Positions 33,909 through 45,089 of a stretch of 64,000 nt of DNA are shown in pieces. The stretch is from Pyxicephalus adspersus (taxonomy: Eukaryota > Chordata > Amphibia > Anura > Pyxicephalidae). The notes under the pieces were generated by a model. It worked only from the letters and a program-made list of their open reading frames with translations. It was not told the origin of the DNA and ran no database searches. Numbering within the stretch: position 1 is the stretch's first letter; each line of letters begins with the position of its first letter. The stretch covers positions 124,493,806-124,557,805 of the forward strand of contig NC_092859.1 of the NCBI RefSeq assembly GCF_032062135.1, given 5' to 3'. Made by a program: the position numbers and the translations under genes.

Positions 33909-36900
33909 CTCGGGGGTGCTCACGAGCCGCGATCCAAGATGGCTGCATCTCAAACGAGCTCTGTGACTCCCGAGTGTGGAGCTGCCTTAGCAAGCGGGAT
34001 AAGCTGGTCTTTGTACTCACCCAGGCTGCAATCGTCTGCACTCCATTTCTACCCCTGATGGGACCCAGGAGTTATTTGAACATCTACAATTGTGTTCCTC
34101 TTCATCAGTTCCCCCAGCGCAGTCGCAGCCATCTCCCTTATCCCTCAACTTATCCCTAAGGGTCCATCTCCCTTATCCCTCAACTCTCAGGGTTCTGAGT
34201 TTGTATCCGGTGATAATGTTTAACCTACCAAATAACTACTTAAATGTGCTGTTTTTCTTAGGTTAGGTCTACCATAAGTTAACAGTCAAGATGTTTGTTT
34301 AGTGCCTTTTCTAGTGATATTTTGATGAGTATCTTGATAGCATTTTTTCATTTGTTTTCATGCTGCTATGTAAGGGTAGGTACAATTATGTATTTTTGAC
34401 CAAAGCCAGTTTTGCCACACACACTTGGGAGTGTCTAGCGTTCCCCTCAATAGTTCTTGTCCATGTGCAAGACCGGTTTCTGCCTTGGCAGATATAAGTA
34501 CACTTATGGTGCCAGTGGCTCCATAAGTTCTGTTTTCTTGTTCTTTTTTATTGTCTTATTCCCTTTTTGTGTTTTATGGATAAGTCATGCAAGTAACATG
34601 AGGATGTACCAGTTGTATTCTGCGGAAAATGTATATATTAGCATGGTCTATGTGCTCTGCTCTTACTGTATGCCATGGTTAGGTTGTGTTTATGGTGGTG
34701 ATATATCACATTTGTGTTAGAAAGATCAATAAAGTGCCTACCCTCATAATTAAATAGAATATCTTTGATTATATGTTCTGTATGTCATGGCTGACACTAA
34801 TATCATGATTTTATCACACAATGACCAGGGTCTAAATTCCCCTTCTAAAAGAAGGAAGGCTTTTAACTGGTATTCGTCTGTGAGGGCCCACATTTTAGGT
34901 CTGCAGGAAACACAGTTTTCAGTTTCCTCTCGCCCTAAATATTTCCATAAATCCTACCCACAAATATTCCAGGCATGCTTTTCGGAAAAGAAAAGGGGTG
35001 TCTTAACCGGTTTCCATAGGTCTGTCCCCTTTTGCTGCAATTTTGAATTGGCGGACCCTACAGGCCCCTATCTAATACTTCAGGGTAAATTGTATGATGT
35101 AGATGTCACCATAAATATTATGCTCCCAACTCCCATCAATTGTGTTTTTTTAAACACCTTTTTTCTGTAATTGAAAAACATGCAATGGGCACACTATTGA
35201 TGATGGGGGATTCAAATATAATTATTGACCCCAAGCTTGACCATTCATCTAAAGCAAGCTCTGGTTCTCAGGCATTTGACTCTAGCTTACCCCCTGGTTT
35301 TTCTGACCTTTTAACACGCTATCAGTGGATTGACGTTTGGAGGGATCCTAACCCTACCATTGGAGACTACTCACTTTATTCTGCAACACACAGTAGCTTG
35401 ACCAGAATTGACCATATATTTGTACAACAACAATTTCTGCCACAGGTTTCCAAATCAAAAATTTGATAACCCCATGGTCTGACCATTGCCAAATAATGGC
35501 CCAGTGTAACTCATCGGTCCCTAAATCAGGTGTAGTCCACTGGCATCTCAACGATGCACTACTTTCTTCTCTCAGGGTGGCCAAGGAAATTGAACAGGCA
35601 TTGACCCAATATTTTGATATTAACAGTTCCTCAGCTGAGTCCCAGTTTAGGCTTTGGGACGCCCATAAGGCCACGTTGCGTGGGGCCAAGAATTTCACTA
35701 CCCAATTTGATCCGTGTGCTTAAGATGTTTGCCAGAGTGATCAATGAACAGAAGTCGGTGGCCTTAAATGTGACTTTATCTGATCAGCTGTGTACTACCC
35801 TTCAAGAGGAATTTCTGGTGTGGGCGCCATCCCATCTGTATTACCTAGGTACTAATTCAACCAACAAATGTACAACATTATTATCCACTAATTACCATTC
35901 TTTATTTCTCCATTTAAAGCAGTTGATGAACAAATGGGAATCTCACCCTATTTCTTGGGTGGGTAGGATTAACTCTGTCAAAATGACGATTCTCAAACAA
36001 AACTGTTGTACTGCTTTAGGACACTCCCGGATCAGGTTCCTATGCACATGCTAAAAGTGTTTCAGAAGGTGATTTTTTCCTTTATCTGGAACAATAAAAA
36101 GTCACGCATAGCCCGGAACACTTTGTACGCCCATAAGCGCCATGGAGGGTTGGGGGTTCCCAATGTCCTAAAGTATTATCAGGCGGCTCAAATAGCCCCA
36201 CTGACCTGCCTGTTTGCTGGCACTAAAGCCCCATCTTCGGTTCAATTGGAAGGGGATTTAGCCTTTCCATTAGATACATGTTCTCTTCCTTGGCTTCCCC
36301 ACAAGCAACGACCTAACTCTATGAGTGTTCATTTAAGACAAATTCGCAAAGTATGGGATGATATCAGGTATTCAGCAGGTTTTATGTCTCCACATCTCCC
36401 ACTTCTCCCTATCTAAAGAAACCCTCTCTTTCAGCCCGGTCTGGAATCCCCTGAAGCCTTTAATTGGTGGATAGCCCACAATTATGGAACGGTTTTCTCT
36501 CTCCTAGGGAGGCGTTCTATTCTCAGTTGGGAGGAGATTCGTGCAGCACATCAAGTCCCGAGTACTTTGATTTTTCCGTATCTACAATTGAAACATTGGC
36601 TTGATTCTCTAACTAGAGGGGCAGACTTACCGGTCAAATTGACCGCAACTGATATCTATATTGTATGCTAAACTGTCGGAAGTCACCCGGGCTTCGATGC
36701 ATTTTTACAAGTCACAGTGGGAAAGAGATTTAGATTAGAGCAGATGAAGAATGGTTCAATACTTGGGCGAAAATGGCTAAATGCTCGACAAATGTACTAA
36801 CCATGGAATCCGCTTTCAAAGTTATATTGCGGTAGTACATGGTACATCCAAAATGAAGCATATTTTCCCCATGATATCTCAATTATGTTTCTGAGGGTGT

Positions 36901-37528
36901 CAGGAGCGAGGTACGGACTCCCATATTTGGTGGTCCTGTCCTTCTGTTATTAGATTCTGGATTAGAGTGTTTCGCTTGCTGAGTGCTGTTTTCTCAAAAC
37001 AGGTACGTAGGGACCCGTGGGTAGCCCTCCTGCAATTTAAACCTTCTAACCTTTGTAATGTTCAATTCCAATTGTGTGTACATATATTGATTGCAGCAAA
37101 ACAAACCATGGGGAAACACTGAAAAAGTCAAGCTACCCCATTTTTTTAAGTTTCAAAACACATAGACAATACATTTCTTACTGAAAAACTTTTCAGTGTC
37201 CTGAATGATTCACAGGAAAAATTTTCAGCTTTTTGGGAACCTTGGCAGCAATATTCTCTCCCAAATGTGCAGTTGATGTGACAACCCTCTAGGTAGGGAC
37301 TATGTTTTAACTAGTGTTCTACACAATATATTCCTGGAGTTTTCCCTTTCTTTTCTTCTTTTAATTTATTTGTATTGTTATTGTTTTCTTTTTCATTTGA
37401 AGTTGCACTGGAAATTTTCTTTTTGTATGTTTAGTGTTGTGCTATGGCTTCTAATACGCACATTGTACTGTATCTCTATTTTGTTATGCAAAATTTGTTT
37501 AAACAACCTTAATAAAAACTATTGATAC
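33909..37528 (+). mobile_element. L1/Tx1-like LINE with 15-bp target duplication
   Basis: CAAAAAATACTGGGT is present at 33894-33908 and again at 37529-37543, so the insertion boundaries are exact. The A-rich start of the duplication fits L1-type nicking at a T-rich site. The 5' region begins with CTCGGGGGTGCTCACGAG and contains CAAGATGGCTGC (about 33935), perhaps the start of ORF1, but no ORF1 frame survives. ORF2 runs from about 34787 to 37280 with a large internal deletion. The 3' end is ACCTTAATAAAAACTATTGA with no poly(A) tail. The element is defective. Confidence 0.92.
34787..37280 (+). pseudogene. LINE ORF2 (endonuclease plus C-terminal part; RT deleted)
   Basis: The apurinic endonuclease domain can be read across three frames with its motifs in order: QGLNSPSKRRK, LQET, GDSNIIID, SLTRIDHIF, SDH (about 34787-35490). 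A linker follows (FRLWDAHKATLRGAKNFT). At about 35715 the sequence jumps to the post-RT region (VALNVTLSDQLCTTLQEEF, LYYLGTNST). The whole reverse transcriptase core, including the expected [F/Y]xDD motif, is therefore missing. Downstream, FIWNNKKSRIARNTLYAHKR and HGGLGVPNVLKYYQAAQIAP match the L1 post-RT domain. A Cys/His segment and a weak C-terminal end follow to about 37280. Several stops and frameshifts. Confidence 0.9.
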
Positions 37529-37800
37529 CAAAAAATACTGGGTTTCCAGAATGCTTGGGCTACACAAACCATTAGTTTCCAGAGCTGATAGGTAACCATC
37601 CACATAAACCCTGGGTCTTCCGGGATCTTAGGCAGCCAGCTACAAGAGCCCTGGGACTCCAGTGATCTTATGCAATCAGCTACACTGTCCTTATACTCCA
37701 GGGTTGTTGGACAGCCAGCTACACAAATCCTGCATCTCTGATGATCTTAGGTAGTCTGATACACAAAAATAGGGTCTCTAACATTCTTAGCCAGAGTGGA
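37529..37800. repeat. Degenerate 40-bp minisatellite, right part
   Basis: Six or seven units with GGCAGCCAGCTACA, CCCTGGG, TCCAGTGATCTTA. It continues the array at 33484-33907 after the LINE. It decays to unrelated sequence by about 37800. Confidence 0.82.
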
Positions 37801-37909
37801 GGAAAGGGGACTTTCAGGAATGCACACAGAGGTCAGTTGGTGTGTGTGGAAGGAGGTTTTGAGCAGAAGTAAAAATGGAAAATGTTAAAGACGCAGGAGA
37901 GTTCACAAC

Positions 37910-38287
37910 TGTCACACTTACCTCTTCCGCACTAAAGCGCAGACGCCTCTATCCTGGGCCTGCGGGCAGTTCTGACGCTGGGCGTGCCTCTGTTTCCACG
38001 CAATTCCATCCAATCTGCTGGCCAATCAGAAAATAGCCTCTTGACTAGCCCCAGCCTTCCTCGACTATCTTTCTGCTTTGTGATTTGGTACCATGTTTTG
38101 TCAACCTTGGTGTGCCCAAGGACCGGCAACCTGGCAGTAACCAGCGGCACAACATCCTCACCATCGGAGGCTCTGGAGATGACCTGGTTACTGCTTAGAC
38201 TCTGCGCCTTGGCCCTTCTTAGGTTCTCACACCACCTCAGTGCAAGCCGTAGCGCCCCCTAGTGGTCCTGTCTCCCCAAGCATGACA
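37910..38287 (+). mobile_element. Solo LTR (Gypsy type)
   Basis: Starts TGTCACACTTACC and ends AAGCATGACA, so it has TG and CA ends. ACAAC precedes (37905-37909) and follows it (38288-38292) as a 5-bp duplication. At 378 bp with no internal coding region it looks like the product of LTR-LTR recombination. It contains GCGCCCCCTAGTGG (38252-38265), a good CTCF-type sequence on the minus strand. Orientation is inferred only from the likeness of the start to the other Gypsy LTR. Confidence 0.8.
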
Positions 38288-38292
38288 ACAAC

Positions 38293-41200
38293 AACTGACA
38301 TTTCAACAATGTACAAGTAACATACAATATACCAGGTGTGCCCTGCATGTTTAGGGTTATGTAAAAACAAAATATTAACTGACACTTGTTAATTTAGCCT
38401 TATTACAGACGAAATACTAGTAACTAGCAGCTGCACAAAAGTGGGTGTGAGAATGCATTTGTCGGATTTCTAAGTGAATGGAATATGAAGTATTTTTGGA
38501 ATCCTTTACATGGAGAAATATGGAGGCATATTTTTTCCATGCTGAAATTGCTAGTAACCTGGCTGTCTCTTTGCAGCAAATAAAATCAGAACAAAGCCAG
38601 CATTCTTGATATGACTACTCCCCTCCAATGTATTGAAACTAATAAATAGTCAAAACTAACATGCCACTAATCTTGAAAAATAGGAAATGGCAGCGCTCCT
38701 GTTTTTCTTACTGCAAAATTCTAATAAGACTAGCTAAAGCCCTGCTCTATACACTATATTATTTTCAGCAACCCAAAGCTAAAACTTTGTAAAAAGTTGG
38801 TTATGGTCAATGTCCATATAATTTTTTACTGCAGTCTGTGAATCTGTGTATGTGCGTGCATGGCAATGTAGCAGTATTCTTTTAAACATATATTGCTTTT
38901 TCCCTCTTTCTCTTTTCTACTTTGTTAACTCAAATAAAAGAATGGGAAGTACGTCTGCATATCTGCAACAGTTTTATTTGTAAAGTTTATGCATTCTAAA
39001 CTGTTTAATAAAAGGTTTACTGTGCTCCTGTTTAGATTGCTCCTAATTTCAATAATTAAATTTGAAGGTTTCTATTATATAAAGTTTTAAATTTTTTTTT
39101 TGTATGTTTTTTGATTTATATGTTCTCTTGATTTATTTTAACACAGTGCATCAAAGTGAAGTGTTAAATACTGTATTTTACTAATTTTACATCTAGAAGA
39201 CACTGATAAATGTCCCTCTTGCAGGTATAAGACCCATGTGATTATACCATACAGAAAGTAAAATAAATCATTTTTTTAGATCTGGTTATATTTTCAGAGC
39301 TTTAATCATATTCCTTAGTAAATCTCCAGAGCTTTGCACTCTTCATGCTCTTACATGCTGATGCTGAGCCTGGAGGGAGAGTCTAGTATGACACCACAGC
39401 AACTTTATGTTCTGACAATTATTATTGCTACCAGTGAGCTTCCATAGAAACTATACACAAAGACACCCGGAGCTACACATCTGCACGGTGTCTCCTACAC
39501 AAAAAAAGCTGTAAAACTATTTAGAGTTTATTCAGTAATGAAATATGTAACCAACCATTAATTTATTTTACCTAATACCAGTTTGGTAGTTGACTAGATC
39601 ACATAATGTTATCAGGAGCTTGTTTCCAGATATTTGTTTTGAAATGGATGCAATAACATGAATGCTTCTTATAAATAGTTTGCAAATAAGTATCCATATT
39701 GCTCACTATAAAACAAATTTTTTCATATTTTTGTAAATCCATACCTGTATAGACCAGTATGGGCCAATTCACAATATTGCAATATTATTCTAAAAGGTAG
39801 CCATCTGTGTATCGTGGTGTGCAGTGTTGAGAAAAAGGTTACAGGTGCATTAAAACTGAATTGCCTGAAATAGTGTAACACATGTGCATTAATGTGTATG
39901 TTATCTCACTGCAACAGTGTGAATACACTTTAATAGAATCTATAGGTGCAGCATCGGCTTGTTCAAACTGGGGGGAGGTTAAGGTGCAGTTACTGCTTCC
40001 TAACACCCATGATCTTAACATGTGGCAAAGTGTTTCATCCATGGCCACTCATTGGTAAAGAATGAGGGTAGTGAGTGGTTCAGTACCATCCACTGTAAAT
40101 TGTATAATACTGGTCCATTACGAACCTGTGTAGCAGTTGGCCAAGTGGCTGGAAAGGTGCTGAGTGCCAGAAGGTGCCTGGGAACCACTGTTTCCATCCT
40201 TAATAAATGAAAAATGTATAGTGTTTTTTTAACCGCACCACAAATAATCTGTAGGGAGTCCCCTTACCCCCTCCTAAATCTTGTTAAACACATATCAGAT
40301 TGCACAAAAATGGTTCCTAAGGCTTAGCAAGGACAAGGGGTGTAATTATCAACATATTAGTTTTATTGTACAGGGACATTATTAGGTAAATTCCTTTGAA
40401 ATTATTTTTACATTGTGATATTTATTTTTTGTTAATAGTCAAGCTTTACATAATATTTGTAGGACTTGTAATCTTATAGCATGTTTAAGGCTTTTTGAAG
40501 TAGTTTCCCCAAATTGCACTTAATACAGGTAACCTTGTGCTGAATACAGCTGTACATAGCACCTGCTTCCTGTGACACATTACCATTGTGAGCTGCCAGC
40601 TTGACACATTGTCATGAATTCTTTAATCTCCTTACCACCAATATAACAAATGCTTTGAAGTTGCTGCTGGATGTTAACATACTGTAGTCTGCCATGGACT
40701 GTTAACATTCTAATCCTGGTGGATAAATTACCAACGTGTGATTACATTCCCATGATACATCAAGGCTGCAGCTAGTTCCCACACACTGCAACAGGTGCAA
40801 TAGCAATAACAATCATATTAAAGTGCAATTCCAGGCAGCAAGTGAAAGTCATTAGTGAGCAACACTATGCAGAAAAATCAGAAGGTTTACCCAACTTACC
40901 CTAAAGCGTCAACGTCATAGGAGAAGTACAGGGACTGCCATTGCTGGCCTTTCAAAACATATATTTGACTTATTATGTCTTGCTCTAAGACCTAATCTGG
41001 ACTTCACTCTCCTTTAACAGATGCCTCTCTTGGATAGGCTGTTCTAGATGACACAAAATCTGGCGACTGACGTGATGATATACATGACACTATCCACATC
41101 ATTACACTGTCAGTGCATGCTCATGGACCAAGGTTGTGATGTCCTGAACTTACAGCCTATTCTCAGTCTTCCAGTTTAAGAGATGCTGGGAAGATCAAGA

Positions 41201-42988
41201 GTGAAGGTGAGTATTGCAGCTTGAAAACTGTCATGACTGACTGAATAAAAACTCCTTCCTAAAGGCTAGATTTGAACTGTTTACCTGTAGGTTATAATTC
41301 CAAAGAAACCTTGATTAAAGCAGTAGTCTATTTTATATTTAAAAAATAATACTCTTAGTAAATAGCATGATTTCAGTATATAGGGCCAGTCTCCTCTCAT
41401 TTTCAAATGTCTTTATTTTCTTTAATCTACTTAAACAATATGTTTTTGAAATTCATATATTTATGTCTTTGCTTTGCAGTTTATGTGATACTTGTTATAG
41501 GATCATTGAAGTACTATAGGTTAGCTAAGAAGACCCCAGCTTTGAGGCTGGGTTTGGCTAACTGAAACCCTAAAACCTCAGAGCCCCCTGTAATGAACCA
41601 GGGACAGAAGACAATGTTGCATATTGATAAGAATGTTAATAACAGATCACCATTGATTGGTTTTCCATTATTTAAAATCTTATTGCCAGTTCTATAGTGC
41701 TAGAACTATACAAAGGCAATCAGATTTGGTATAGTGGTTATAAATGTTTTAATTTCTGTACACTAATTACCCTGAATAGGTAATCAGAACCTCTGTTCCC
41801 TTCAAATTGGCTAAAGTTTGAAAAGCAATCATGGCAAAAGTGAAAATAATGTTTAGAAACTTTGCTAATTTCCATTCACAAGGTGTTCAAGTGGCTAACA
41901 CTGACATTCTGCAAAGTTTATAAATGCAGTAGTAGTAGAATTGTGGCTTATGTCATCTGATCACCACAGTTATGAATGGGGTGTGCACACTATTATAAAA
42001 GAAGTAAGTGAATTTGCCTGGTGATTCTTGTCATTGACACCTTTATAAATGGTCCCCAATGTGTGAGGACCAAGTAAAGCTTCACTTGCAGACTCAAATA
42101 CAAAATTATAAATATGTAATATTTCACGTTTTACAATTGTATTTTTCAGCCCTGAACATAGCTAATACATTTACCAGATCATAACATATTGTGCAATTTT
42201 AGTTTTTGTTTCACAATGACATAAATCCTTGTTTGTGTAATATAGGTAACAGTGCTGTGATGTTCTATAATAAAAGACATCATGCATTCAGTTCATGCAT
42301 TACTATTGTACATTGTGACAATTTACATTTTTTTTGTGTTATGTTTAAACTGGTAAAGTGATGTACGCACTGGTGTGACATGGTGATGTTTATTCTTAAT
42401 GGTCCCTCAATGCAACTTGCCAACACACTCATGTGCAGCGCATCACAACACATGGGTGCAATACTATGTGTTTTTTTTACGCTATGTCACTATACTACAG
42501 ATTCCCTAAGGCAGTTTGGCAGCAGGACCCAAGGCTAGTTCTGCACAGGGTCCCACTGATGGCTATATTCATCACTGTCTACATATATGTTTTTCATTCT
42601 GTTGCCTGAAAAATACTTGTTATACTATGTTACCTTTTACTACTCTTGATGCAGAAAGCACATTGGCACAGAAGAACTCACATGAGCTGTGTTATGTGTA
42701 GTGTATAGTTGTCAGCACTTTCTAAAGCTTTGTTTCCAATATTATATTAATGCAAAAAAACAACACTGGACATGCCATGCATTGGTACACTGGGTTGCCT
42801 TGTACTCCTAAGGACAGGTTCAGATCTGCCTCCAAATTGTGCAATCCTGCATGCCTTCCTATGGCTGGCACCTTGCCAGCCACTCAGGCACCCACATAGC
42901 AGAACCAGTGCTGGACATTTGACACCTCTATGGGCCTGCCACAGGTCAGGGGTTTAGTCATAAAAAACAAATAGAGCGGCATGGTACG
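38293..42988. other. Long AT-rich stretch without supported genes
   Basis: I see no element boundary or convincing exon. Small open frames at 39839-40210 and 42516-42957 overlap on both strands. A GTGAGT donor-like site at 41208 follows only about 40 bp of acceptor-bounded sequence. The 42770-42960 stretch is more GC-rich, perhaps the edge of the repeat that follows. Confidence 0.4.
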
Positions 42989-43307
42989 TGCCTGCCCCAC
43001 TACACCCCTGCCTGTGCCACTCAAAGGGGAAGACACCTCCCCCATAGTGACGTCATGATATCAGAACCCGTCCACTCTCCCGTTGCAGGTCTGAGCTTGC
43101 AATGGGAGAGTGGGCAGGTTGTGTTCAGAGACATCCCACCAACCTCCCTGAGCCTGCAATTCAATACAGAGGACATGGCCCGCGGCTCTGGTCAATGCAC
43201 CCCCCCCCCAGCGGGGTCCTTCTCCTGAGCTCTGGACCACCAAAGAATTCTTTGTAAAAAAATGGGGGCACGGCGTTGCCACCCATGCCTGCCCCACTAC
43301 ACCCCTG
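42989..43307. mobile_element. hAT-type repeat between 22-bp direct repeats
   Basis: TGCCTGCCCCACTACACCCC followed by TG is identical at 42989-43010 and 43286-43307. Between them lies sequence related to the MITE at 49590-49848: AAAGGGGAAGACACCTCCCC, GTGACGTCATGAT, CAGAACCC, GAGCCTGC, GGACATGGCCCGCGGCTCTG, GGACCACCAAA. The 22-bp repeat is far longer than a hAT duplication and may itself be the tip of another repeat. Confidence 0.6.
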
Positions 43308-43419
43308 ACACAGGTGCCATATAGGTTTTTCTGAAAAGCAGCTGTCCCAGGTGGGAGGAAGCACTAAATGCACTGAAACCTCAATGCAGGTGGGCCTAAT
43401 GGGAATTCCCCTCCTAATA

Positions 43420-43555
43420 TGTACTACACTCCCCCACTTCATTGATTGTAAGCTGGGGTCCTTTTCTTTTCCCATGTCATTGTTTGTGCAAACCCTATTT
43501 ATTGTATAGTGTTGTGTAATATGTTGGTAATTTATAAATAAAGGTTAATAATAAT
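43420..43555 (-). repeat. 'gcaccaacatattacacag' repeat, inverted copy
   Basis: GATTGTAAGCTGGGGTCC, then TAGTGTTGTGTAATATGTTG and TTTATAAATAAAGGTTAATA are the reverse complement of the unit at 3435-3660. Confidence 0.7.
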
Positions 43556-43559
43556 GACA

Positions 43560-43868
43560 CCTAAAACAAACTTAAATCAGAACTAAACCTGTTTTTAAAT
43601 AAGATTGTAATCAAGCAGGTCATTTATCGCAGAAAGTAAATGTAATGTATCTTCTGCAATAAGATACCCTTATCTGCCTGTATTTTTTTCAAATACATTC
43701 ACCTGTTTTGTTGCAGGCACTGACAACATTTTCTATTTCTTCGTCCTGATTCTGATCCATCTTGAATAGAATGCATGCGCGTGGGTGTTCCTTCAGTCCC
43801 AGCAGCCTTAGAGGAAGCATCCTGGGATTGTCTGATGAGCTGCACATGCGCAGCACAGCGTTCTAATA
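43560..43868. repeat. SINE-like repeat copy
   Basis: Starts CTTAAATCAGAACTAAACC, the inverse of the end of the copies at 8225 and 20390. Contains CTTCTGCAATAAGATACCC, GATCCATCTTGAATAG, and GCACATGCGCAGCAC. Confidence 0.6.
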
Positions 43869-44000
43869 ATATTAAAAAGCATTTATTTAGCACCAACATA
43901 TTACACAGTGCTGTACATTAAATGACACACCGATACAAACAATGACACAGGAGCAGGGGAGGACCCTGCCCTGAAGAGCTTACAATCTAAAAGATTTAGG
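43869..44000 (+). repeat. 'gcaccaacatattacacag' repeat, direct copy
   Basis: TTTATTTAGCACCAACATAT and ACACAGTGCTGTACATTAAA lead to GGACCCTGCCCTGAAGAGC and TTACAATCTAAAAG. It faces the inverted copy at 43420-43555, with a SINE-like repeat between. Confidence 0.8.
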
Positions 44001-44439
44001 CAAAAAAGGCAGCAATCAGACAGGTGTGTGTGATTTCTTGTGGAAAGGACATCTCTCTTCTGCAATAATGAGCCTGCTTAACAGCTTTTTTTTCCTGCTG
44101 AACTTCAGTGAATCACAGTTCATCAATGCCTGTTGCCCCTTTAAAATCCCCACATGCATTTGATTTCTGCATGTGCTGCATTAGGCTGCCCATTCAACTA
44201 AATTTAATTCAACACATGGCAACAAACCCATGTGTTTTTAGAAAGGAGTGCACAGCTGTAGTAGGATCACTGCCCAATACTAGTTATGTAAAAACATAGT
44301 GATCTAGAAATGTTTCTGACAAAAAAACAAATAGTTTCTATCATGAAATGCACACAAGAGATAGAGTATAGGAGGTAAAAAGAAAAAAATACTAAAGTAA
44401 TAAAGTCTATAAAGTTTAGAGCCTGCACTGCGATTGTCC

Positions 44440-44720
44440 TGCTTGCTGTTATACTTTTCGTCCAGCAGGTGGCGGCAGAGAGTCCGCTGTCTCCGCACAG
44501 CGCTGACATGTCCCACACATGAGCGGTGAATGAGCAGTGCCGGGACCGGGCTCCATGGACACAAGTTCCTCTTTCCCAAAGCGTGCAGTTGCCAAGGAAC
44601 TGAAGTGAACCTGCATGCGCTTTTTTCGCCCGTATCTATCTCCCCCGTTGGAGGGACTTACTCGGACCCGGGGGGGCTGCTGTTCCACTCCTGTAAACTT
44701 GGAATTTAATTGGGCAGCTT
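44440..44720 (+). promoter_or_regulatory. CpG-rich promoter-like segment
   Basis: About 15 CpG dinucleotides fall within roughly 230 bp, against a CpG-poor background. Motifs visible: a CTCF-type CCAGCAGGTGGCGGC (44462-44476), an X-box-like GTTGCCAAGGAAC (44588-44600), an NRF1-like GCATGCGC (44613-44620), and several G/C runs. No TATA box is evident. A short ATG frame (MDTSSSFPKRAVAKELK) from about 44553 could be an upstream frame if transcription starts before it. The segment is not recognisably part of any repeat in the window. A splice donor downstream suggests transcription on the + strand. Confidence 0.6.
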
Positions 44721-44792
44721 GCAGCTTGTGAATTGGACTTTCTGGAGAATCCTAGTCAGGGGCTCCATAACCTGAGAGTGGCTGCAGGACAG
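44640..44792 (+). other. Putative non-coding first exon (5' UTR) with donor
   Basis: GGCTGCAGGACAG is followed by GTAATG at 44793, an acceptable splice donor, 150-200 bp downstream of the CpG-rich core. No long frame crosses it, so it would be untranslated. The start is a guess. The minus-strand frame 44688-44449 is Pro/Arg-rich, as expected from GC-rich DNA, and I do not call it. Confidence 0.4.
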
Positions 44793-45015
44793 GTAATGGG
44801 GGGTATTTGGGGGTGTTCAGGCCTTGTGCACCCCTATATCTTATATTACTACTTCTGTGCCTGGAGAGTTTATATTTACTAATATTAATATTATATAAAC
44901 CTCTCATTATTATATGCATCTAATGAATTATTATTCCCTTTCCAGGCAGAGGTCTCATTCAGTTTGTTTATGTAATATATTGTGTATATTAATATATTGG
45001 TCTTTGAGCATTGCA

Positions 45016-45089
45016 GTTGCCCTTGGTAACCACATTGGCAGTTCTGTTGCAGCTGCGCAGTTTCATGTGGTGCAGTTGCTATTGGTAAC
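45016..45089 (+). promoter_or_regulatory. Two RFX X-box-like motifs
   Basis: GTTGCCCTTGGTAAC (45016-45030) and GTTGCTATTGGTAAC (45075-45089) fit or nearly fit the RFX pattern GTNRCC-N(0-3)-RGYAAC; the first fits it exactly. They are 59 bp apart in the same orientation and share GCAGTTGC and TTGGTAACCA. They lie 220-300 bp after the putative donor, in intron 1 of the putative gene. RFX proteins control ciliary genes and MHC class II genes, among others. Confidence 0.55.

Noticed and set aside
44449..44688. 79-codon minus-strand Pro/Arg-rich frame in the CpG-rich segment
   Set aside because: Composition is explained by GC-rich promoter DNA; the splice donor and motifs favour the other strand.
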